DNA from: Flavobacteriales bacterium
GTDB taxonomy: Bacteria; Bacteroidota; Bacteroidia; Flavobacteriales_G; Salibacteraceae
DNA length: 48,636 nt
NCBI GenBank assembly: GCA_018609045.1
Contig: JABAYK010000005.1
Location: 1 to 48,636, forward strand
Reading direction: 5' to 3'
The position numbers and the translations under genes are program-made. Under the pieces are notes generated by a model. It ran no database searches. It was not told the DNA's origin and saw only the letters and a program-made list of their open reading frames with translations. Below are positions 1 through 11,500 of this stretch, piece by piece. The stretch's first letter is position 1, and every line of letters starts with the position of its first letter.

Positions 1-64
1 ACGAGGACAGACTGTAAATCTGTTGACTACGTCTTCGCAGGTTCGAATCCTGCTCTCCCCACCA
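1..64 (+). tRNA. tRNA-Tyr (GTA), 5' part outside window
   Basis: The 3' part of a tyrosine tRNA is visible. The anticodon stem (7-11 with 19-23) encloses a seven-base loop with anticodon GTA at 14-16. A long variable arm follows, as expected for tRNA-Tyr. The T stem pairs 37-41 with 49-53 around TTCGAAT, and the acceptor 3' strand is 54-60. The discriminator base is A61 and an encoded CCA follows at 62-64. The 5' acceptor strand and D arm lie before the window. Confidence 0.93.
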
Positions 65-141
65 TTTAATATTGTGGAAAAATAAGTTAACTGAAATGTT
101 AATAAAAAAAATGGCGTTGAGCCGCCACAGTTTTTAAAATT

Positions 142-214
142 GCGGGAGTAGCTCAGTTGGTAGAGCATCAGCCTTCCAAGCTGAGGGTCGCGAGTTCGAG
201 TCTCGTCTCCCGCT
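142..214 (+). tRNA. tRNA-Gly (TCC)
   Basis: This is a complete cloverleaf. The acceptor GCGGGAG (142-148) pairs with CTCCCGC (207-213), the anticodon stem is 168-172 with 180-184, and the anticodon is TCC at 175-177. CCA is not encoded. It lies between tRNA-Tyr and tRNA-Thr, in the tRNA group that precedes tuf. Confidence 0.96.
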
Positions 215-251
215 CAAATGATTTTTCATTTTGAGAAGTCAAATTTTAAAA

Positions 252-323
<72 letters not shown>

Positions 324-376
324 CTATATAAAAATGTATTGTTTAACCTTTTATATTATTTTTTAAATCTATAGTT

Positions 377-1564
377 ATGGCTAAAGAAAATTTTGATCGT
401 TCCAAACCACACGTAAACATAGGAACTATCGGACACGTTGACCATGGAAAAACAACCTTAACAGCTGCTATTACAACTGTTTTAGCAAATGCAGGGTTGT
501 CTGAATTACGTTCATTCGATTCAATCGATAATGCTCCTGAGGAGAAAGAAAGAGGTATTACTATTAATACTTCTCACGTTGAATATCAAACTGCTAACAG
601 ACACTACGCTCACGTAGATTGTCCAGGTCACGCTGACTATGTTAAGAACATGGTTACAGGTGCTGCCCAGATGGACGGTGCTATTTTGGTTTGTGCTGCT
701 ACTGATGGTCCAATGCCTCAAACCCGAGAGCACATCCTTTTGGCTCGTCAAGTTGGTGTTCCAAGATTGGTTGTTTTTATGAATAAAGTTGACTTAGTTG
801 ACGATGAAGAGTTATTGGAATTAGTAGAAATGGAAATTAGAGAATTACTTTCTTTCTACGAATATGATGGCGACAACGTTCCTGTTATTCAAGGTTCTGC
901 TTTAGGAGGTTTGAATGGTGAGCCAAAATGGGCTGAAAAAATCATGGAATTAATGGCCGCCGTTGATGATTATATTCCAATTCCAAAAAGAGAAGTTGAT
1001 AAAGATTTCTTAATGCCAGTTGAAGATGTTTTCTCTATTACAGGAAGAGGTACAGTTGCAACAGGAAGAATTGAGTCAGGTGTTGTTAACTCTGGAGAAG
1101 AAGTTGATATCATTGGTTTCGGTGTTGAAAAAATGAAATCAGTTGTTACCGGTGTTGAGATGTTTAGAAAAATTCTTGACAGAGGTGAAGCAGGTGATAA
1201 CGTTGGATTATTGTTGAGAGGTATTGAGAAAACTGATATCAGAAGAGGTATGGTTATCGCAAAACCAGGATCAATTACTCCGCATACTGAATTCAAAGCT
1301 GAAGTGTATATCTTGAAAAAAGAAGAAGGTGGACGTCACACTCCATTTCACAACAGATATAGACCACAATTTTACCTTAGAACAACAGACGTTACAGGTG
1401 AAATTTTATTAGGTGAAGATAGAGAAATGGTAATGCCTGGTGATAACTTAACTATTACAGTAAAATTAATTGCTCCAGTTGCAATCAACAAAGGGTTGAA
1501 ATTTGCGATCAGAGAAGGTGGTAGAACTGTAGGTGCGGGTCAGGTAACTGAGATTATCGCTTAA
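377..1564 (+). CDS. tuf: Elongation factor Tu
   Basis: EF-Tu is the GTPase that carries aminoacyl-tRNA to the ribosomal A site. The protein has 395 residues, the normal family length. The G domain shows GHVDHGKT (19-26, P-loop), DCPGHADY (81-88, switch II) and NKVD (136-139, guanine specificity). Domains 2 and 3 follow and are complete to the C terminus. The ATG at 377 is the standard start (MAKENF...). It follows three tRNA genes and is closed by its own hairpin terminator before tRNA-Trp. No second tuf copy is present in the window. Confidence 0.99.
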   Translation: MAKENFDRSKPHVNIGTIGHVDHGKTTLTAAITTVLANAGLSELRSFDSIDNAPEEKERGITINTSHVEYQTANRHYAHVDCPGHADYVKNMVTGAAQMDGAILVCAATDGPMPQTREHILLARQVGVPRLVVFMNKVDLVDDEELLELVEMEIRELLSFYEYDGDNVPVIQGSALGGLNGEPKWAEKIMELMAAVDDYIPIPKREVDKDFLMPVEDVFSITGRGTVATGRIESGVVNSGEEVDIIGFGVEKMKSVVTGVEMFRKILDRGEAGDNVGLLLRGIEKTDIRRGMVIAKPGSITPHTEFKAEVYILKKEEGGRHTPFHNRYRPQFYLRTTDVTGEILLGEDREMVMPGDNLTITVKLIAPVAINKGLKFAIREGGRTVGAGQVTEIIA

Positions 1565-1588
1565 TAAATAACAAGTAAAATAAGAATT

Positions 1589-1618
1589 GGTATCCTCCAT
1601 TTTGGAGGATGCCTTTTT
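1589..1618 (+). terminator. Rho-independent terminator after tuf
   Basis: An 11-base-pair stem pairs 1589-1599 (GGTATCCTCCA) with 1603-1613, including one G-T pair. The loop is TTT and a T run (1614-1618) follows. It lies 25 bases after the tuf stop and ends just before tRNA-Trp, so it separates the tuf transcript from the tRNA-Trp/secE/nusG/ribosomal-protein transcript. Confidence 0.85.
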
Positions 1619-1625
1619 ATGTTTT

Positions 1626-1698
1626 ACGGGTGTAGCTCAATTGGTAGAGCGACGGTCTCCAAAACCGTAGGCTGTGGGTTCGATTCCTACCACCCGTG
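1626..1698 (+). tRNA. tRNA-Trp (CCA)
   Basis: The acceptor ACGGGTG (1626-1632) pairs with CACCCGT (1691-1697) and the discriminator is G1698. The anticodon stem 1652-1656 pairs with 1664-1668 around a loop with anticodon CCA at 1659-1661. The 3' CCA is not encoded. It ends only 13 bases before the secE ATG, so tRNA-Trp and secE must lie on one precursor that RNase processing separates. This order is common in bacteria. Confidence 0.96.
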
Positions 1699-1711
1699 CA
1701 AGAAATAAAAA

Positions 1712-1909
1712 ATGGCAGGAATAAAATCATACATAGAAGATTCGGTTGACGAATTAAAAAATAAGACTTCTTGGCCAACATGGTCAGAGTTACAAAGTAG
1801 TGCAATAGTGGTATTAATAGCTGCAGCTATCATCTCATTATTAATTTACTTGATGGATTCTGCTTTTGGTAACGTAATGAAAGTTATTTATAATAACATT
1901 TTTAATTAA
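1712..1909 (+). CDS. secE: Preprotein translocase subunit SecE
   Basis: SecE stabilises SecY in the Sec channel of the inner membrane. This is the short, single-spanning form of 65 residues common outside the enterobacteria. An amphipathic N-terminal part with the family pattern (VDELKNKTSWPTW, about residues 13-25) is followed by one membrane helix at about residues 31-50. The ATG at 1712 follows tRNA-Trp by 13 bases and the gene ends 6 bases before nusG, so the three are co-transcribed. Confidence 0.95.
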   Translation: MAGIKSYIEDSVDELKNKTSWPTWSELQSSAIVVLIAAAIISLLIYLMDSAFGNVMKVIYNNIFN

Positions 1910-1915
1910 GGTTTA

Positions 1916-2476
1916 ATGAGCACAGAATTACAAGAAAATACAAGAAAATGGTATGTAGTTCGCGCCATTAGCGGCAAAGAGAAAAAGGTAAAAGAGTTTC
2001 TTGAATCTGAAATAGAACATTTAAAACTTCAGGAGTTTGTATCGCAGGTACTAATTCCTACTGAGAAAGTTTATCAAATAAGAAATGGTAAAAAAGTATC
2101 TAAAGAAAGAAACTTTTTTCCTGGATATGTTTTAGTAGAGGCGAATTTGGTTGGTGAAATACCACATATGATTAAGAATCTTCCAAATGTGATTGGCTTT
2201 CTGGGTGCTTCAAAAGGAGGAGACCCAATGCCTTTAAGGCCTGCTGAAGTAAAAAGAATTTTAGGTAAAGTTGATGAATTGGCTGAAACTGACGAGGAAT
2301 TAAACATTCCGTTTATTGTTGGTGAATCAGTTAAGGTAATTGATGGTCCTTTCAATAGTTTCTCAGGTGTTATCGAAGAAATTAATGAAGAAAAGAAAAA
2401 GCTTAAAGTAATGGTTAAAATATTCGGAAGAAAGACCCCATTAGAATTAAGCTACATGCAAGTAGAGAAAGAATAA
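1916..2476 (+). CDS. nusG: Transcription termination/antitermination protein NusG
   Basis: NusG binds RNA polymerase, increases processivity and couples it to the ribosome or Rho. The protein has 186 residues. An N-terminal NGN domain begins with KWYVVRAISGKEKKVKEFLE and includes the FPGYVLVEA core. A C-terminal KOW domain (about 128-186) carries VIDGPFNSFSGVIEEIN. The length and both domains are normal. It sits between secE and rplK, the conserved order. Confidence 0.98.
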   Translation: MSTELQENTRKWYVVRAISGKEKKVKEFLESEIEHLKLQEFVSQVLIPTEKVYQIRNGKKVSKERNFFPGYVLVEANLVGEIPHMIKNLPNVIGFLGASKGGDPMPLRPAEVKRILGKVDELAETDEELNIPFIVGESVKVIDGPFNSFSGVIEEINEEKKKLKVMVKIFGRKTPLELSYMQVEKE

Positions 2477-2534
2477 TTATTAACCAAATAGGAGTTGTGA
2501 TTTAACGCATGACGTTCGAACTAAACAAACAAAA

Positions 2535-2963
2535 ATGGCAAAAGAAATAGTTGCACTTATTAAGTTGCAAGTAAAAGGTGGGGCTGCTAACCCATCACCT
2601 CCAGTTGGTCCTGCATTAGGAGCCAAAGGAGTAAATATTATGGAGTTCTGTAAGCAATTTAATGCAAGAACCCAAGATAAGCAAGGAAAATTGTGTCCTG
2701 CAGTTATTACTGTTTACGCTGATAAATCTTTTGATTTTATCATCAAAAACACTCCAGTTCCTGTTCAAATTAAGGAAGCGTTAAAACTTAAATCTGGTTC
2801 AGCTGAACCAAATAGGGTTAAAGTTGGTAAGCTTACTAAGGAACAAGTTAGGGCTATCGCTGAAGATAAAATGCCAGACTTAAATAGTTTTACCATTGAG
2901 TCAGCCATGCAAATGGTTGCAGGTACCGCTAGAAGTATGGGAATTAGAGTTGAACAATTATAA
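2535..2963 (+). CDS. rplK: 50S ribosomal protein L11
   Basis: L11 forms the GTPase-associated centre of the 50S subunit with 23S rRNA. The 142-residue protein has the N-terminal signature [20 protein letters not shown] and a C-terminal RNA-binding domain ending [11 protein letters not shown]. It follows nusG after 58 bases and is followed at once by rplA. The ATG at 2535 is preceded by an A-rich stretch rather than a Shine-Dalgarno sequence. Confidence 0.99.
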   Translation: MAKEIVALIKLQVKGGAANPSPPVGPALGAKGVNIMEFCKQFNARTQDKQGKLCPAVITVYADKSFDFIIKNTPVPVQIKEALKLKSGSAEPNRVKVGKLTKEQVRAIAEDKMPDLNSFTIESAMQMVAGTARSMGIRVEQL

Positions 2964-2972
2964 TTGCTGGCA

Positions 2973-3659
2973 ATGAAATTGACTAAAAAAAGAAAAGAAG
3001 TTGAAGCAAAATATGATCTAGCAAAATCATATACATTAATTGAAGGTTGCGAATTGGTAAAAAAGATTGTAACCACAAAATTTGATTCTTCAATAGACGT
3101 AAGTGTAAGACTAGGTGTTGATCCTAGAAAAGCCAACCAAATGGTTAGAGGTTCTGTAACCCTTCCGCACGGAACAGGTAAAACTGTTAAAGTTTTAGTT
3201 CTTTGTACTCCTGATAAGGAAGAAGAGGCTAAACAAGCTGGTGCTGACTATGTTGGTTTAGATGATTACATTCAAAAAATTAAAGATGGTTGGACTGATG
3301 TTGACGTTATTATAACTGTTCCTGCAGCTATGGGTAAAGTTGGTGCTTTAGGTAGAATATTAGGCCCTAGAGGTTTAATGCCGAACCCTAAAACAGGAAC
3401 TGTTACTATGGATGTAGCTAAAGCTGTTAACGACGTTAAAGCAGGTAAAATCGACTTTAAAGTAGATAAATACGGAATAATTAATGCATCAGTTGGAAAA
3501 GCTTCCTTTTCTCCAACTCAACTGCAAGAAAATACCAATGAGCTGTTACAAACCATTGTTAAACTGAAGCCTACCGCAGCTAAAGGCGCTTATGTGAGAA
3601 GCGTGTTTTTGTCAGGTACTATGAGTCCTTCGGTAAAGATTGAATCCAAACTTAATTAA
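2973..3659 (+). CDS. rplA: 50S ribosomal protein L1
   Basis: L1 builds the L1 stalk, moves deacylated tRNA out of the E site and in many bacteria represses its own operon. The ATG at 2973 gives 228 residues beginning [15 protein letters not shown], the usual N terminus. A TTG nine bases upstream (2964), directly after the rplK stop, would add only three residues and is less likely. The signature [20 protein letters not shown] is intact. It is nearly contiguous with rplK and rplJ. Confidence 0.97.
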   Translation: MKLTKKRKEVEAKYDLAKSYTLIEGCELVKKIVTTKFDSSIDVSVRLGVDPRKANQMVRGSVTLPHGTGKTVKVLVLCTPDKEEEAKQAGADYVGLDDYIQKIKDGWTDVDVIITVPAAMGKVGALGRILGPRGLMPNPKTGTVTMDVAKAVNDVKAGKIDFKVDKYGIINASVGKASFSPTQLQENTNELLQTIVKLKPTAAKGAYVRSVFLSGTMSPSVKIESKLN

Positions 3660-3665
3660 TTGGGG

Positions 3666-4193
3666 ATGAATAAATTAGAAAAAAATCAATTAATTGAAGA
3701 TCTTGCTGTAAAGCTAAGAGATAGTAACGTTGTTTATTTGACTGATGTTTCTGCAATGACAGTTGAAAAGTCAAACAAATTGAGAAGAATGTGTTTTAAC
3801 CAAAACATTTCACTTCAAGTTGTAAAAAATACGTTGCTAAAAAAGGCAATGGAAAGGGTTGAAGAAAGAGATTTCTCTGGACTATATGAAGCTTTAACGG
3901 GCAATACTTCTATCATGTTATCTGATACAGGTAATGCTCCCGCAAAACTTATTAAAGACTTTAGAAAAAAGGAAACGAAACCTGCTCTTAAAGGTGCTTA
4001 TATAGACGAAGCAATTTTTATTGGAGAAGATAAACTTGAGGCTTTAGCTAGTCTTAAATCTAAAAACGAACTTATCGGAGATGTTATTGCATTATTGCAA
4101 TCTCCAGCTAAGAATGTTCTTGGAGCCCTTCAATCTGGTAAAAATACATTGGCTGGTCTATTAAAAACTTTAGAAGAAAGATCAGAAAATTAA
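3666..4193 (+). CDS. rplJ: 50S ribosomal protein L10
   Basis: L10 anchors the L7/L12 dimers on the ribosomal stalk. The ATG at 3666 gives 175 residues. A TTG at 3660 is in frame but would add only two residues. The N-terminal rRNA-binding domain includes VKNTLLKKAM, and the C-terminal helix that binds L7/L12 is present. The ATG lies six bases after the rplA stop, so there is no space for a separate L10 leader of the kind that controls rplJL in other bacteria. Any control must act inside rplA or at the operon start. Confidence 0.97.
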   Translation: MNKLEKNQLIEDLAVKLRDSNVVYLTDVSAMTVEKSNKLRRMCFNQNISLQVVKNTLLKKAMERVEERDFSGLYEALTGNTSIMLSDTGNAPAKLIKDFRKKETKPALKGAYIDEAIFIGEDKLEALASLKSKNELIGDVIALLQSPAKNVLGALQSGKNTLAGLLKTLEERSEN

Positions 4194-4238
4194 TTAAGAA
4201 TTATTATTAACTAAGTATCAAAATTAAAAATCAATAAA

Positions 4239-4619
4239 ATGGCAGATTTAAAATCGTTTGCTGATCAATTAGTAAACTTAACAGTAAAAGAAGTTAATGA
4301 ACTAGCTCAAATCTTAAAAGATGAATATGGTATTGAACCAGCTGCTGCTGCAGTTGCTGTTGCAGGACCTGCAGCCGGAGGCGATGCCGATGGAGGTGGT
4401 GTAGAGCAAACAGAATTCGATGTAATCTTAAAGAGTGCTGGAGGTTCTAAACTTCAAATTGTAAAACTTGTAAAAGAAATTACATCTCTTGGTCTTAAAG
4501 AAGCAAAAGAAATCGTTGATAATGCACCTAAACCTATTAAAGAAGGTGTTACTAAAGACGAAGCTGAGGCTCTTAAAAAACAATTTGAGGAGGCAGGAGC
4601 TGAAGTTGAGCTTAAATAA
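4239..4619 (+). CDS. rplL: 50S ribosomal protein L7/L12
   Basis: The acidic stalk protein recruits translation factors. It has 126 residues. An N-terminal dimerisation domain (about 1-32) is followed by an Ala/Gly-rich hinge (about 34-53) and a C-terminal factor-binding domain with the [20 protein letters not shown] signature. It follows rplJ after 45 bases. A strong hairpin separates it from rpoB. Confidence 0.99.
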   Translation: MADLKSFADQLVNLTVKEVNELAQILKDEYGIEPAAAAVAVAGPAAGGDADGGGVEQTEFDVILKSAGGSKLQIVKLVKEITSLGLKEAKEIVDNAPKPIKEGVTKDEAEALKKQFEEAGAEVELK

Positions 4620-4645
4620 TACCGCTCTCTCCCAATCTTTTTAAA

Positions 4646-4673
4646 GGTTTAGACCCTATTTTGGGTCTAAACC
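4646..4673 (+). terminator. Hairpin between rplL and rpoB, likely attenuator
   Basis: A perfect 11-base-pair stem pairs 4646-4656 (GGTTTAGACCC) with 4663-4673, with a six-base loop. The following sequence (CTTTGTTGTTT) is T-rich but interrupted, which suggests partial termination. Its place matches the attenuator that lowers rpoBC expression relative to ribosomal proteins in E. coli. That role here is inferred from position. Confidence 0.75.
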
Positions 4674-4718
4674 CTTTGTTGTTTATAGCTGTTAATGTTT
4701 AACTAAATTTCCTCCTTT

Positions 4719-7700
4719 ATGTCAGTACTGACAAATCAGAGAATTAACTTCTCTACAACGCAAAATTTATTGCAGTATCCAGATTTTTTGGATATTCAAT
4801 TGCAATCTTTTCAAGACTTTTTCCAACTTGATACCCCTCCACAATCTAGAGATGAAGAGGGTTTGTACAAAGTTTTTAGCGAAAATTTTCCGATAACGGA
4901 TGCTAGAAATAACTTTGTTTTGGAATTTTTAGATTACTTCGTAGACCCTCCAAGGTATTCTCTACAAGAATCTATTGAAAGAGGTTTAACTTATAGTGTT
5001 CCTCTAAAAGCAAAACTTAAATTGTATTGTACCGATCCTGAACATGAGGATTTTGAAACCATCGTTCAAGATGTTTATTTAGGTACAATTCCTTATATGA
5101 CTCCAAGAGGGTCCTTCATTATTAATGGGGCAGAAAGGGTAGTTGTTTCGCAATTACACAGATCACCAGGTGTTTTTTTTGGTCATAGTTTCCATGCGAA
5201 TGGCACCAAACTTTATTCAGCTAGGGTAATTCCTTTTAAAGGTAGTTGGATTGAGTTCGCTACAGATATTAATTCTGTAATGTTTGCTTACATTGATAGA
5301 AAAAAGAAATTACCTGTAACTACCTTATTGCGAGCAATTGGATTTGATACAGATAAAGATATTTTAGAAATATTCAACTTAGCTGACGAAATTAAGGTTA
5401 ACAAAACTCAATTAAAAAAGGTTGTTGGTAGAAGACTTGCAGCAAGAGTTTTAAAAACTTGGTTTGAAGACTTTGTTGATGAAGATACAGGAGAAGTTGT
5501 TTCTATTGAAAGAAACGAAGTTATAATTGACAGAGAAACAGTTATTGAATCTGACCATGTTGATTTAATTTTAGACACTGGTGTAAAAACTATTTTACTT
5601 CATAAAGAAGATACAAATACTGCAGATTACACTATTATATATAATACGCTACAAAAGGATCCTTCAAACTCTGAAATTGAAGCAGTTGAGCATATTTACC
5701 GTGTTCTTAGAAATGCCGAACCGCCAGATGAAGAAACTGCAAGAGGTGTTATCGATAAATTGTTCTTTTCTGATAAAAGATACGATTTAGGTGAAGTTGG
5801 AAGATATAGAATCAACAAAAAGCTGAATTTAAATATTGATATGGAAACCAAAATCCTTACAAAAGAGGATATTATTTCTATCATCAAATATTTAATTGAA
5901 CTTATCAACTCTAAAACTGATGTTGATGATATCGATCACTTAAGTAATCGTAGGGTTAGAACTGTAGGTGAACAATTATATTCTCAGTTTGGAGTAGGTT
6001 TAGCTCGTATGGCTAGAACCATTAGAGAAAGAATGAACGTTAGAGATAATGAGGTGTTTACTCCTATTGATTTGATTAATGCCAAAACATTATCATCAGT
6101 AATTAACTCATTCTTTGGAACAAATCAACTTTCTCAGTTTATGGATCAAACAAATCCACTTTCTGAGATTACACACAAAAGAAGATTATCGGCTTTAGGA
6201 CCCGGTGGTTTATCAAGAGAACGTGCTGGATTTGAGGTGCGTGATGTACATTATACCCACTACGGAAGGTTATGTACTATTGAAACTCCTGAAGGACCAA
6301 ATATTGGTTTGATTTCATCTCTTTGTGTTTATGCAAAAGTGAATAAATTAGGATTTATTGAAACTCCATACAGAACTGTAGAAGAAGGAAAAGTAAACCT
6401 TGTTAATGATGTTATTTATTTAAGTGCAGAAGAAGAAGATGGTAAAATCATCGCCCAAGCTAATGCCCCAATTTCGGCACAAGGTGTATTTGAAAAAGGT
6501 AAGGTAAAAGCTAGATTTGAAGGTGATTTTCCTGTTGTAGAGCCAACTAATGTTCATTTGATGGACGTAGCTCCAAATCAAATTGCTTCTATTGCTGCAT
6601 CATTAATTCCTTTCTTAGAGCATGATGATGCAAACCGTGCTTTGATGGGATCAAACATGCAACGTCAAGCGGTTCCTTTATTAAACCCTGAGTCTCCAAT
6701 TGTAGGTACTGGTCTTGAAGAGTCAGTAGCAAGAGATTCTAGAGTATTAATTACAGCTGAAGGTGATGGAGTAATTGACTATGTTGATTCAAATAAAATA
6801 GTTGTTAAGTACGAAAGAACAGAAGAAGAAGAATTGGTTTCTTTTGACTCAAATGTTAAAACTTACGACTTAATAAAATTTGCTAAAACCAATCAAAATA
6901 CTTCTATAAACTTAAGACCAATTATTAAAAAAGGTCAGAAGGTTGCAAAAGGAACAGTTTTGAGCGAAGGTTACGGAACCCAAGATGGTGAGCTAGCTTT
7001 AGGTAGAAACCTAAAAGTAGCATTTATGCCTTGGAAAGGATACAACTTTGAGGATGCTATTGTAATTTCTGAAAACGTTGTTAAAGATGATATTTATACT
7101 TCAGTTCATATTGCAGAATATGTTTTAGAAGTAAGAGATACAAAAAGAGGTTTAGAGGAACTTACAGCTGATATTCCAAATGTTAGTGAAGAAGCTACAA
7201 AAAACCTTGATGAGAACGGATTAGTAAGAATAGGAACCGAAGTAAAAGAAGGTGATATTCTTATCGGGAAAATAACACCAAAAGGTGAAACAGACCCTAC
7301 ACCTGAAGAAAAGCTACTTAGAGCAATCTTTGGAGATAAAGCAGGTGATGTTAAAGATGCTTCGTTAAAAGTACCGCCATCTGTAGAAGGCGTTGTTATT
7401 AACAAAAAACTTTTCTCAAGAAAAATTAAGGATAAAAAAGCAAAAGAGAAAGAAAAAGAGCTTTTAGAAGAAATCGAAAACGAATTCATCAAAGTAAAAG
7501 CAGATTTAAAATCTATTTTGGTTGAAAAACTTTACATCATTGTAAATGGAAAAACATCTCAAGGTGTATTTAATAACTTCAACGAAGAAATAATTAAAAA
7601 GGGAACTAAATTCACATTGAAATTATTATCTGCTGTTGAATACGATAGTATAAATCCTGATAGTTGGACAACTGAGGACGATAAAAACAGCATGATTAAA

Positions 7701-8525
7701 ACCTTGTTGCATAACTTCCAGATTAAGATGAGCGAGGGAGTTGGTACATACAAAAGGAAAAAGTTTGCTGTTTCTATAGGAGATGAACTTCCTCCAGGAA
7801 TAGTACAATTAGCAAAAGTTTACGTTTCTAAAAAACGTAAATTGAAAGTTGGAGATAAAATGGCAGGACGTCATGGTAACAAAGGTATTGTAGCCAAAAT
7901 AGTTCGTCAAGAAGATATGCCGTTTATGGAAGACGGAACTCCTGTTGATATTGTTTTAAATCCACTTGGTGTACCATCAAGGATGAACTTAGGACAGATA
8001 TATGAAACTATTTTAGGTTGGGCAGGATTAAAATTAGGGTTGAAGTTTTCAACACCAATTTTTGATGGTGCAAGCTTGGCTGAAATAGAAAGCTATATTG
8101 AAAAAGCCAATCTTCCTAAATTAGGTAGAACTCAATTATACGATGGAGGAACAGGTGAGAAATTTGATCAACCTGCTACTGTTGGTGTAATTTATATGCT
8201 TAAGCTTCATCACTTGGTTGATGACAAAATGCATGCTAGATCAATAGGGCCATACTCACTAATTACTCAACAACCACTTGGAGGTAAAGCTCAATTTGGA
8301 GGTCAAAGATTTGGTGAAATGGAAGTTTGGGCACTAGAAGCATATGGAGCATCAAACATTCTTCAAGAAATTCTTACTGTTAAGTCTGATGATGTTATCG
8401 GAAGGGCTAAAACATACGAGAAAATCGTAAAAGGAGAAAATATGCCTAAACCTGGTATACCAGAATCTTTCAACGTGTTATTACACGAAATGAGAGGATT
8501 AGGATTGAATATAACATTAGAATAA
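4719..8525 (+). CDS. rpoB: DNA-directed RNA polymerase subunit beta
   Basis: RpoB is the second-largest core RNA polymerase subunit and forms one side of the active-site cleft and the rifampicin pocket. The protein has 1268 residues, usual for Bacteroidota. The rifampicin-region signature [20 protein letters not shown] is wild type in appearance. The C-terminal part carries the [12 protein letters not shown] lysine-rich motif near residue 1050 and the [20 protein letters not shown] clamp-connector signature. No intein or split is seen. It follows the rplL hairpin and precedes rpoC by 27 bases. Confidence 0.99.
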   Translation: MSVLTNQRINFSTTQNLLQYPDFLDIQLQSFQDFFQLDTPPQSRDEEGLYKVFSENFPITDARNNFVLEFLDYFVDPPRYSLQESIERGLTYSVPLKAKLKLYCTDPEHEDFETIVQDVYLGTIPYMTPRGSFIINGAERVVVSQLHRSPGVFFGHSFHANGTKLYSARVIPFKGSWIEFATDINSVMFAYIDRKKKLPVTTLLRAIGFDTDKDILEIFNLADEIKVNKTQLKKVVGRRLAARVLKTWFEDFVDEDTGEVVSIERNEVIIDRETVIESDHVDLILDTGVKTILLHKEDTNTADYTIIYNTLQKDPSNSEIEAVEHIYRVLRNAEPPDEETARGVIDKLFFSDKRYDLGEVGRYRINKKLNLNIDMETKILTKEDIISIIKYLIELINSKTDVDDIDHLSNRRVRTVGEQLYSQFGVGLARMARTIRERMNVRDNEVFTPIDLINAKTLSSVINSFFGTNQLSQFMDQTNPLSEITHKRRLSALGPGGLSRERAGFEVRDVHYTHYGRLCTIETPEGPNIGLISSLCVYAKVNKLGFIETPYRTVEEGKVNLVNDVIYLSAEEEDGKIIAQANAPISAQGVFEKGKVKARFEGDFPVVEPTNVHLMDVAPNQIASIAASLIPFLEHDDANRALMGSNMQRQAVPLLNPESPIVGTGLEESVARDSRVLITAEGDGVIDYVDSNKIVVKYERTEEEELVSFDSNVKTYDLIKFAKTNQNTSINLRPIIKKGQKVAKGTVLSEGYGTQDGELALGRNLKVAFMPWKGYNFEDAIVISENVVKDDIYTSVHIAEYVLEVRDTKRGLEELTADIPNVSEEATKNLDENGLVRIGTEVKEGDILIGKITPKGETDPTPEEKLLRAIFGDKAGDVKDASLKVPPSVEGVVINKKLFSRKIKDKKAKEKEKELLEEIENEFIKVKADLKSILVEKLYIIVNGKTSQGVFNNFNEEIIKKGTKFTLKLLSAVEYDSINPDSWTTEDDKNSMIKTLLHNFQIKMSEGVGTYKRKKFAVSIGDELPPGIVQLAKVYVSKKRKLKVGDKMAGRHGNKGIVAKIVRQEDMPFMEDGTPVDIVLNPLGVPSRMNLGQIYETILGWAGLKLGLKFSTPIFDGASLAEIESYIEKANLPKLGRTQLYDGGTGEKFDQPATVGVIYMLKLHHLVDDKMHARSIGPYSLITQQPLGGKAQFGGQRFGEMEVWALEAYGASNILQEILTVKSDDVIGRAKTYEKIVKGENMPKPGIPESFNVLLHEMRGLGLNITLE

Positions 8526-8552
8526 TTTACTTGAATTAAATTTTCAATAAAC

Positions 8553-11500
8553 ATGGCGCTACGTAAAGAAAAACAAGTTAATAGCGACTTTAATAAAATC
8601 ATCATTTCATTAGCTTCTCCAGAGCAAATTTTGGAGAACTCAAGAGGTGAGGTTTTAAAGCCGGAAACAATCAACTACAGAACCTATAAACCTGAAAGGG
8701 ATGGTCTGTTTTGCGAGAGAATTTTTGGCCCAGTTAAAGACTATGAATGCCATTGCGGTAAGTATAAAAGAATCAGATATAAAGGAATTATCTGCGACAG
8801 ATGTGGAGTTGAAGTAACTGAGAAAAAAGTTAGAAGAGAAAGAATGGGGCACATTGCCTTAGTTGTTCCTGTTGCTCATATTTGGTACTTTAAATCTTTA
8901 CCAAATAAAATTGGTTACCTATTAGGTTTGCCATCTAAGAAATTAGATACCATTATTTATTACGAACGTTATGTTGTGGTAAATCCTGGAGAAGCTAGAA
9001 GACCTGATGGTGAAGAATTATCTGTAGGTGAGTTTTTATCTGAAGAAGAATATTTAGATATTGTTGACGCTCTTCCAAAAGAGAATCAATATTTAGATGA
9101 TAGTGACCCAAATAAATTCATCTCTAAAATGGGAGCTGAAGCTTTATATGAGTTGCTTAAAAAGCTAGATTTAGATAAATTGTCTTATGAACTAAGACAT
9201 AAAGCAAATACAGAAACTTCTCAACAAAGAAAAAATGAAGCCTTAAAAAGACTTCAAGTTGTTGAATCTTTCAGGGCTGCCAATAAAAACATCGAGAACC
9301 GTCCTGAGTGGATGATTACTAAAGTTGTTCCTGTAATTCCACCAGAATTGAGGCCGCTTGTTCCCCTTGATGGAGGTAGATTTGCTACATCAGATTTAAA
9401 TGACCTTTACAGAAGAGTTATTATTAGAAATAATCGACTAAAAAGGTTATTAGAAATTAAGGCTCCTGAGGTAATCTTGAGAAACGAAAAGAGGATGCTT
9501 CAAGAAGCAGTTGATTCACTTTTTGATAATTCTAGAAAATCAAGTGCTGTAAAAACAGAATCAAATAGAGCTTTAAAATCTTTATCTGATAGCTTAAAAG
9601 GAAAACAAGGACGTTTCCGTCAGAACCTTTTAGGAAAAAGGGTAGATTATTCTGCTAGATCTGTAATCGTTGTAGGGCCAAACTTGAAACTACACGAATG
9701 TGGTATTCCAAAAGGAATGGCTGCAGAACTTTACAAGCCTTTTATCATCAGAAAAATGATTGAAAGAGGTATTGTAAAAACAGTAAAATCTGCTAAAAAG
9801 ATTGTTGATAGAAAGGAACCTGTTGTTTGGGATATTTTAGAAAATGTTTTAAAAGGTCACCCTGTTCTATTAAACAGAGCCCCAACTCTTCACAGATTGG
9901 GTATTCAAGCTTTTCAACCAAAATTAATTGAAGGAAAAGCTATTCAATTACACCCATTAGTTTGTACCGCATTCAACGCGGATTTTGATGGGGATCAAAT
10001 GGCGGTTCATTTACCATTAGGTAGTGCAGCGATTTTAGAAGCTCAAATGTTAATGTTGGCTTCTCACAATATTTTGAACCCAGCAAACGGAGCACCGATT
10101 ACTGTACCATCACAAGACATGGTTCTTGGGCTATATTACATTACTAAAGAAAGAAGGTCTGACGAAACCCGAATTATGAAGGGCGAAGGAATGACTTTTT
10201 ATTCTGCAGAAGAAGTAATAATTGCTTTTAACGAAGGTGTAATTGAATTACATACTTGTATTAAACTAAGAACTACTGTAATTGAAAATGGAGCAGAAGT
10301 TGTTAAAATTATTGAGACCTCAACCGGTAAGGTATTGTTTAACAAAGTTGTTCCAAGAGAATTAGGTTACATAAATTCACTTTTGACCAAAAGAGCTTTA
10401 AGAGATATTATTGGTGAAGTTTTAAAAATTACCAATTTCAAAAGAGCTGCCGATTTCTTAGATGATATCAAAGAACTTGGCTTCTATTGGGCTTTTAAAG
10501 GTGGATTGTCTTTTAATATTGGAGATGTAATTATTCCTGTTGAAAAAGAAAAACTTCTAGCCGAAGCTGCAACTGAAGTTGAAGGCGTTATGGCTAATTA
10601 CAACATGGGATTAATTACCAATAATGAGCGTTACAACCAAATTATTGATATTTGGACACATACCAACTCAAAGCTTACTCATTCGTTAATGACTAAATTA
10701 AAGAATGATAATCAAGGATTTAACTCAATTTACATGATGTTTGATTCTGGCGCAAGGGGTTCTAAAGAACAAATTCGTCAGTTATCAGGTATGAGGGGAT
10801 TGATGGCGAAACCTAGAAAATCTGGAGCTTCAACTGGTGGAGAAATCATCGAAAATCCTATTCTTTCTAACTTTAAAGAAGGTTTATCAATTCTTGAGTA
10901 CTTTATTTCTACTCACGGTGCTCGTAAAGGTTTGGCAGATACAGCATTGAAAACGGCTGATGCTGGTTACTTAACAAGAAGACTTGTTGATGTTTCTCAA
11001 GATGTTGTTGTAACTAGTGAAGACTGCGGAACTTTAAGAGGTTTAACCGCTTCTGCTCTTAAGAAAAATGAAGAAATTGTAGAGTCTTTATACGATAGAA
11101 TTTTAGGTAGAACTTCATTAAATGATGTTTACCATCCTGAAACCAATGAATTATTAATTGAGGAAGGAAAAGAAATTTCTGAAGAAGTTGCAATTGCTAT
11201 CGAAGAAGCAGGTATCGAAGAAGTTGAAGTAAGATCTGTATTAACTTGTGAAACGGTTAGAGGAATTTGTGCCAAATGTTATGGTAGAAGCCTTTCTACA
11301 GGTAAAAGTGTTCAAAGAGGAGAAGCAGTTGGTGTTATCGCTGCTCAATCAATAGGAGAACCAGGTACACAGTTAACCTTACGTACATTCCACGTGGGGG
11401 GTACAGCTTCTAACATTGCAGCAGAATCTAAAATAGAATCTAAATACAGTGGTAGAATAGAAATTGATGAGTTAAAAACAGTTGAAAAAACCAATGACCA

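Noticed and set aside
521..1296. Open frames on the - strand inside tuf, and similar ones inside rpoB, rpoC and carB
   Set aside because: They mirror strongly conserved genes, have no start context or homology, and their composition follows the opposite strand.
2477..2534. Possible L1-binding leader before rplK (AACG/CGTT stem and GTTCGAAC palindrome)
   Set aside because: The stem is only four base pairs and the known L1-site bases are not clearly present. The region is short, so the pairing may be chance.
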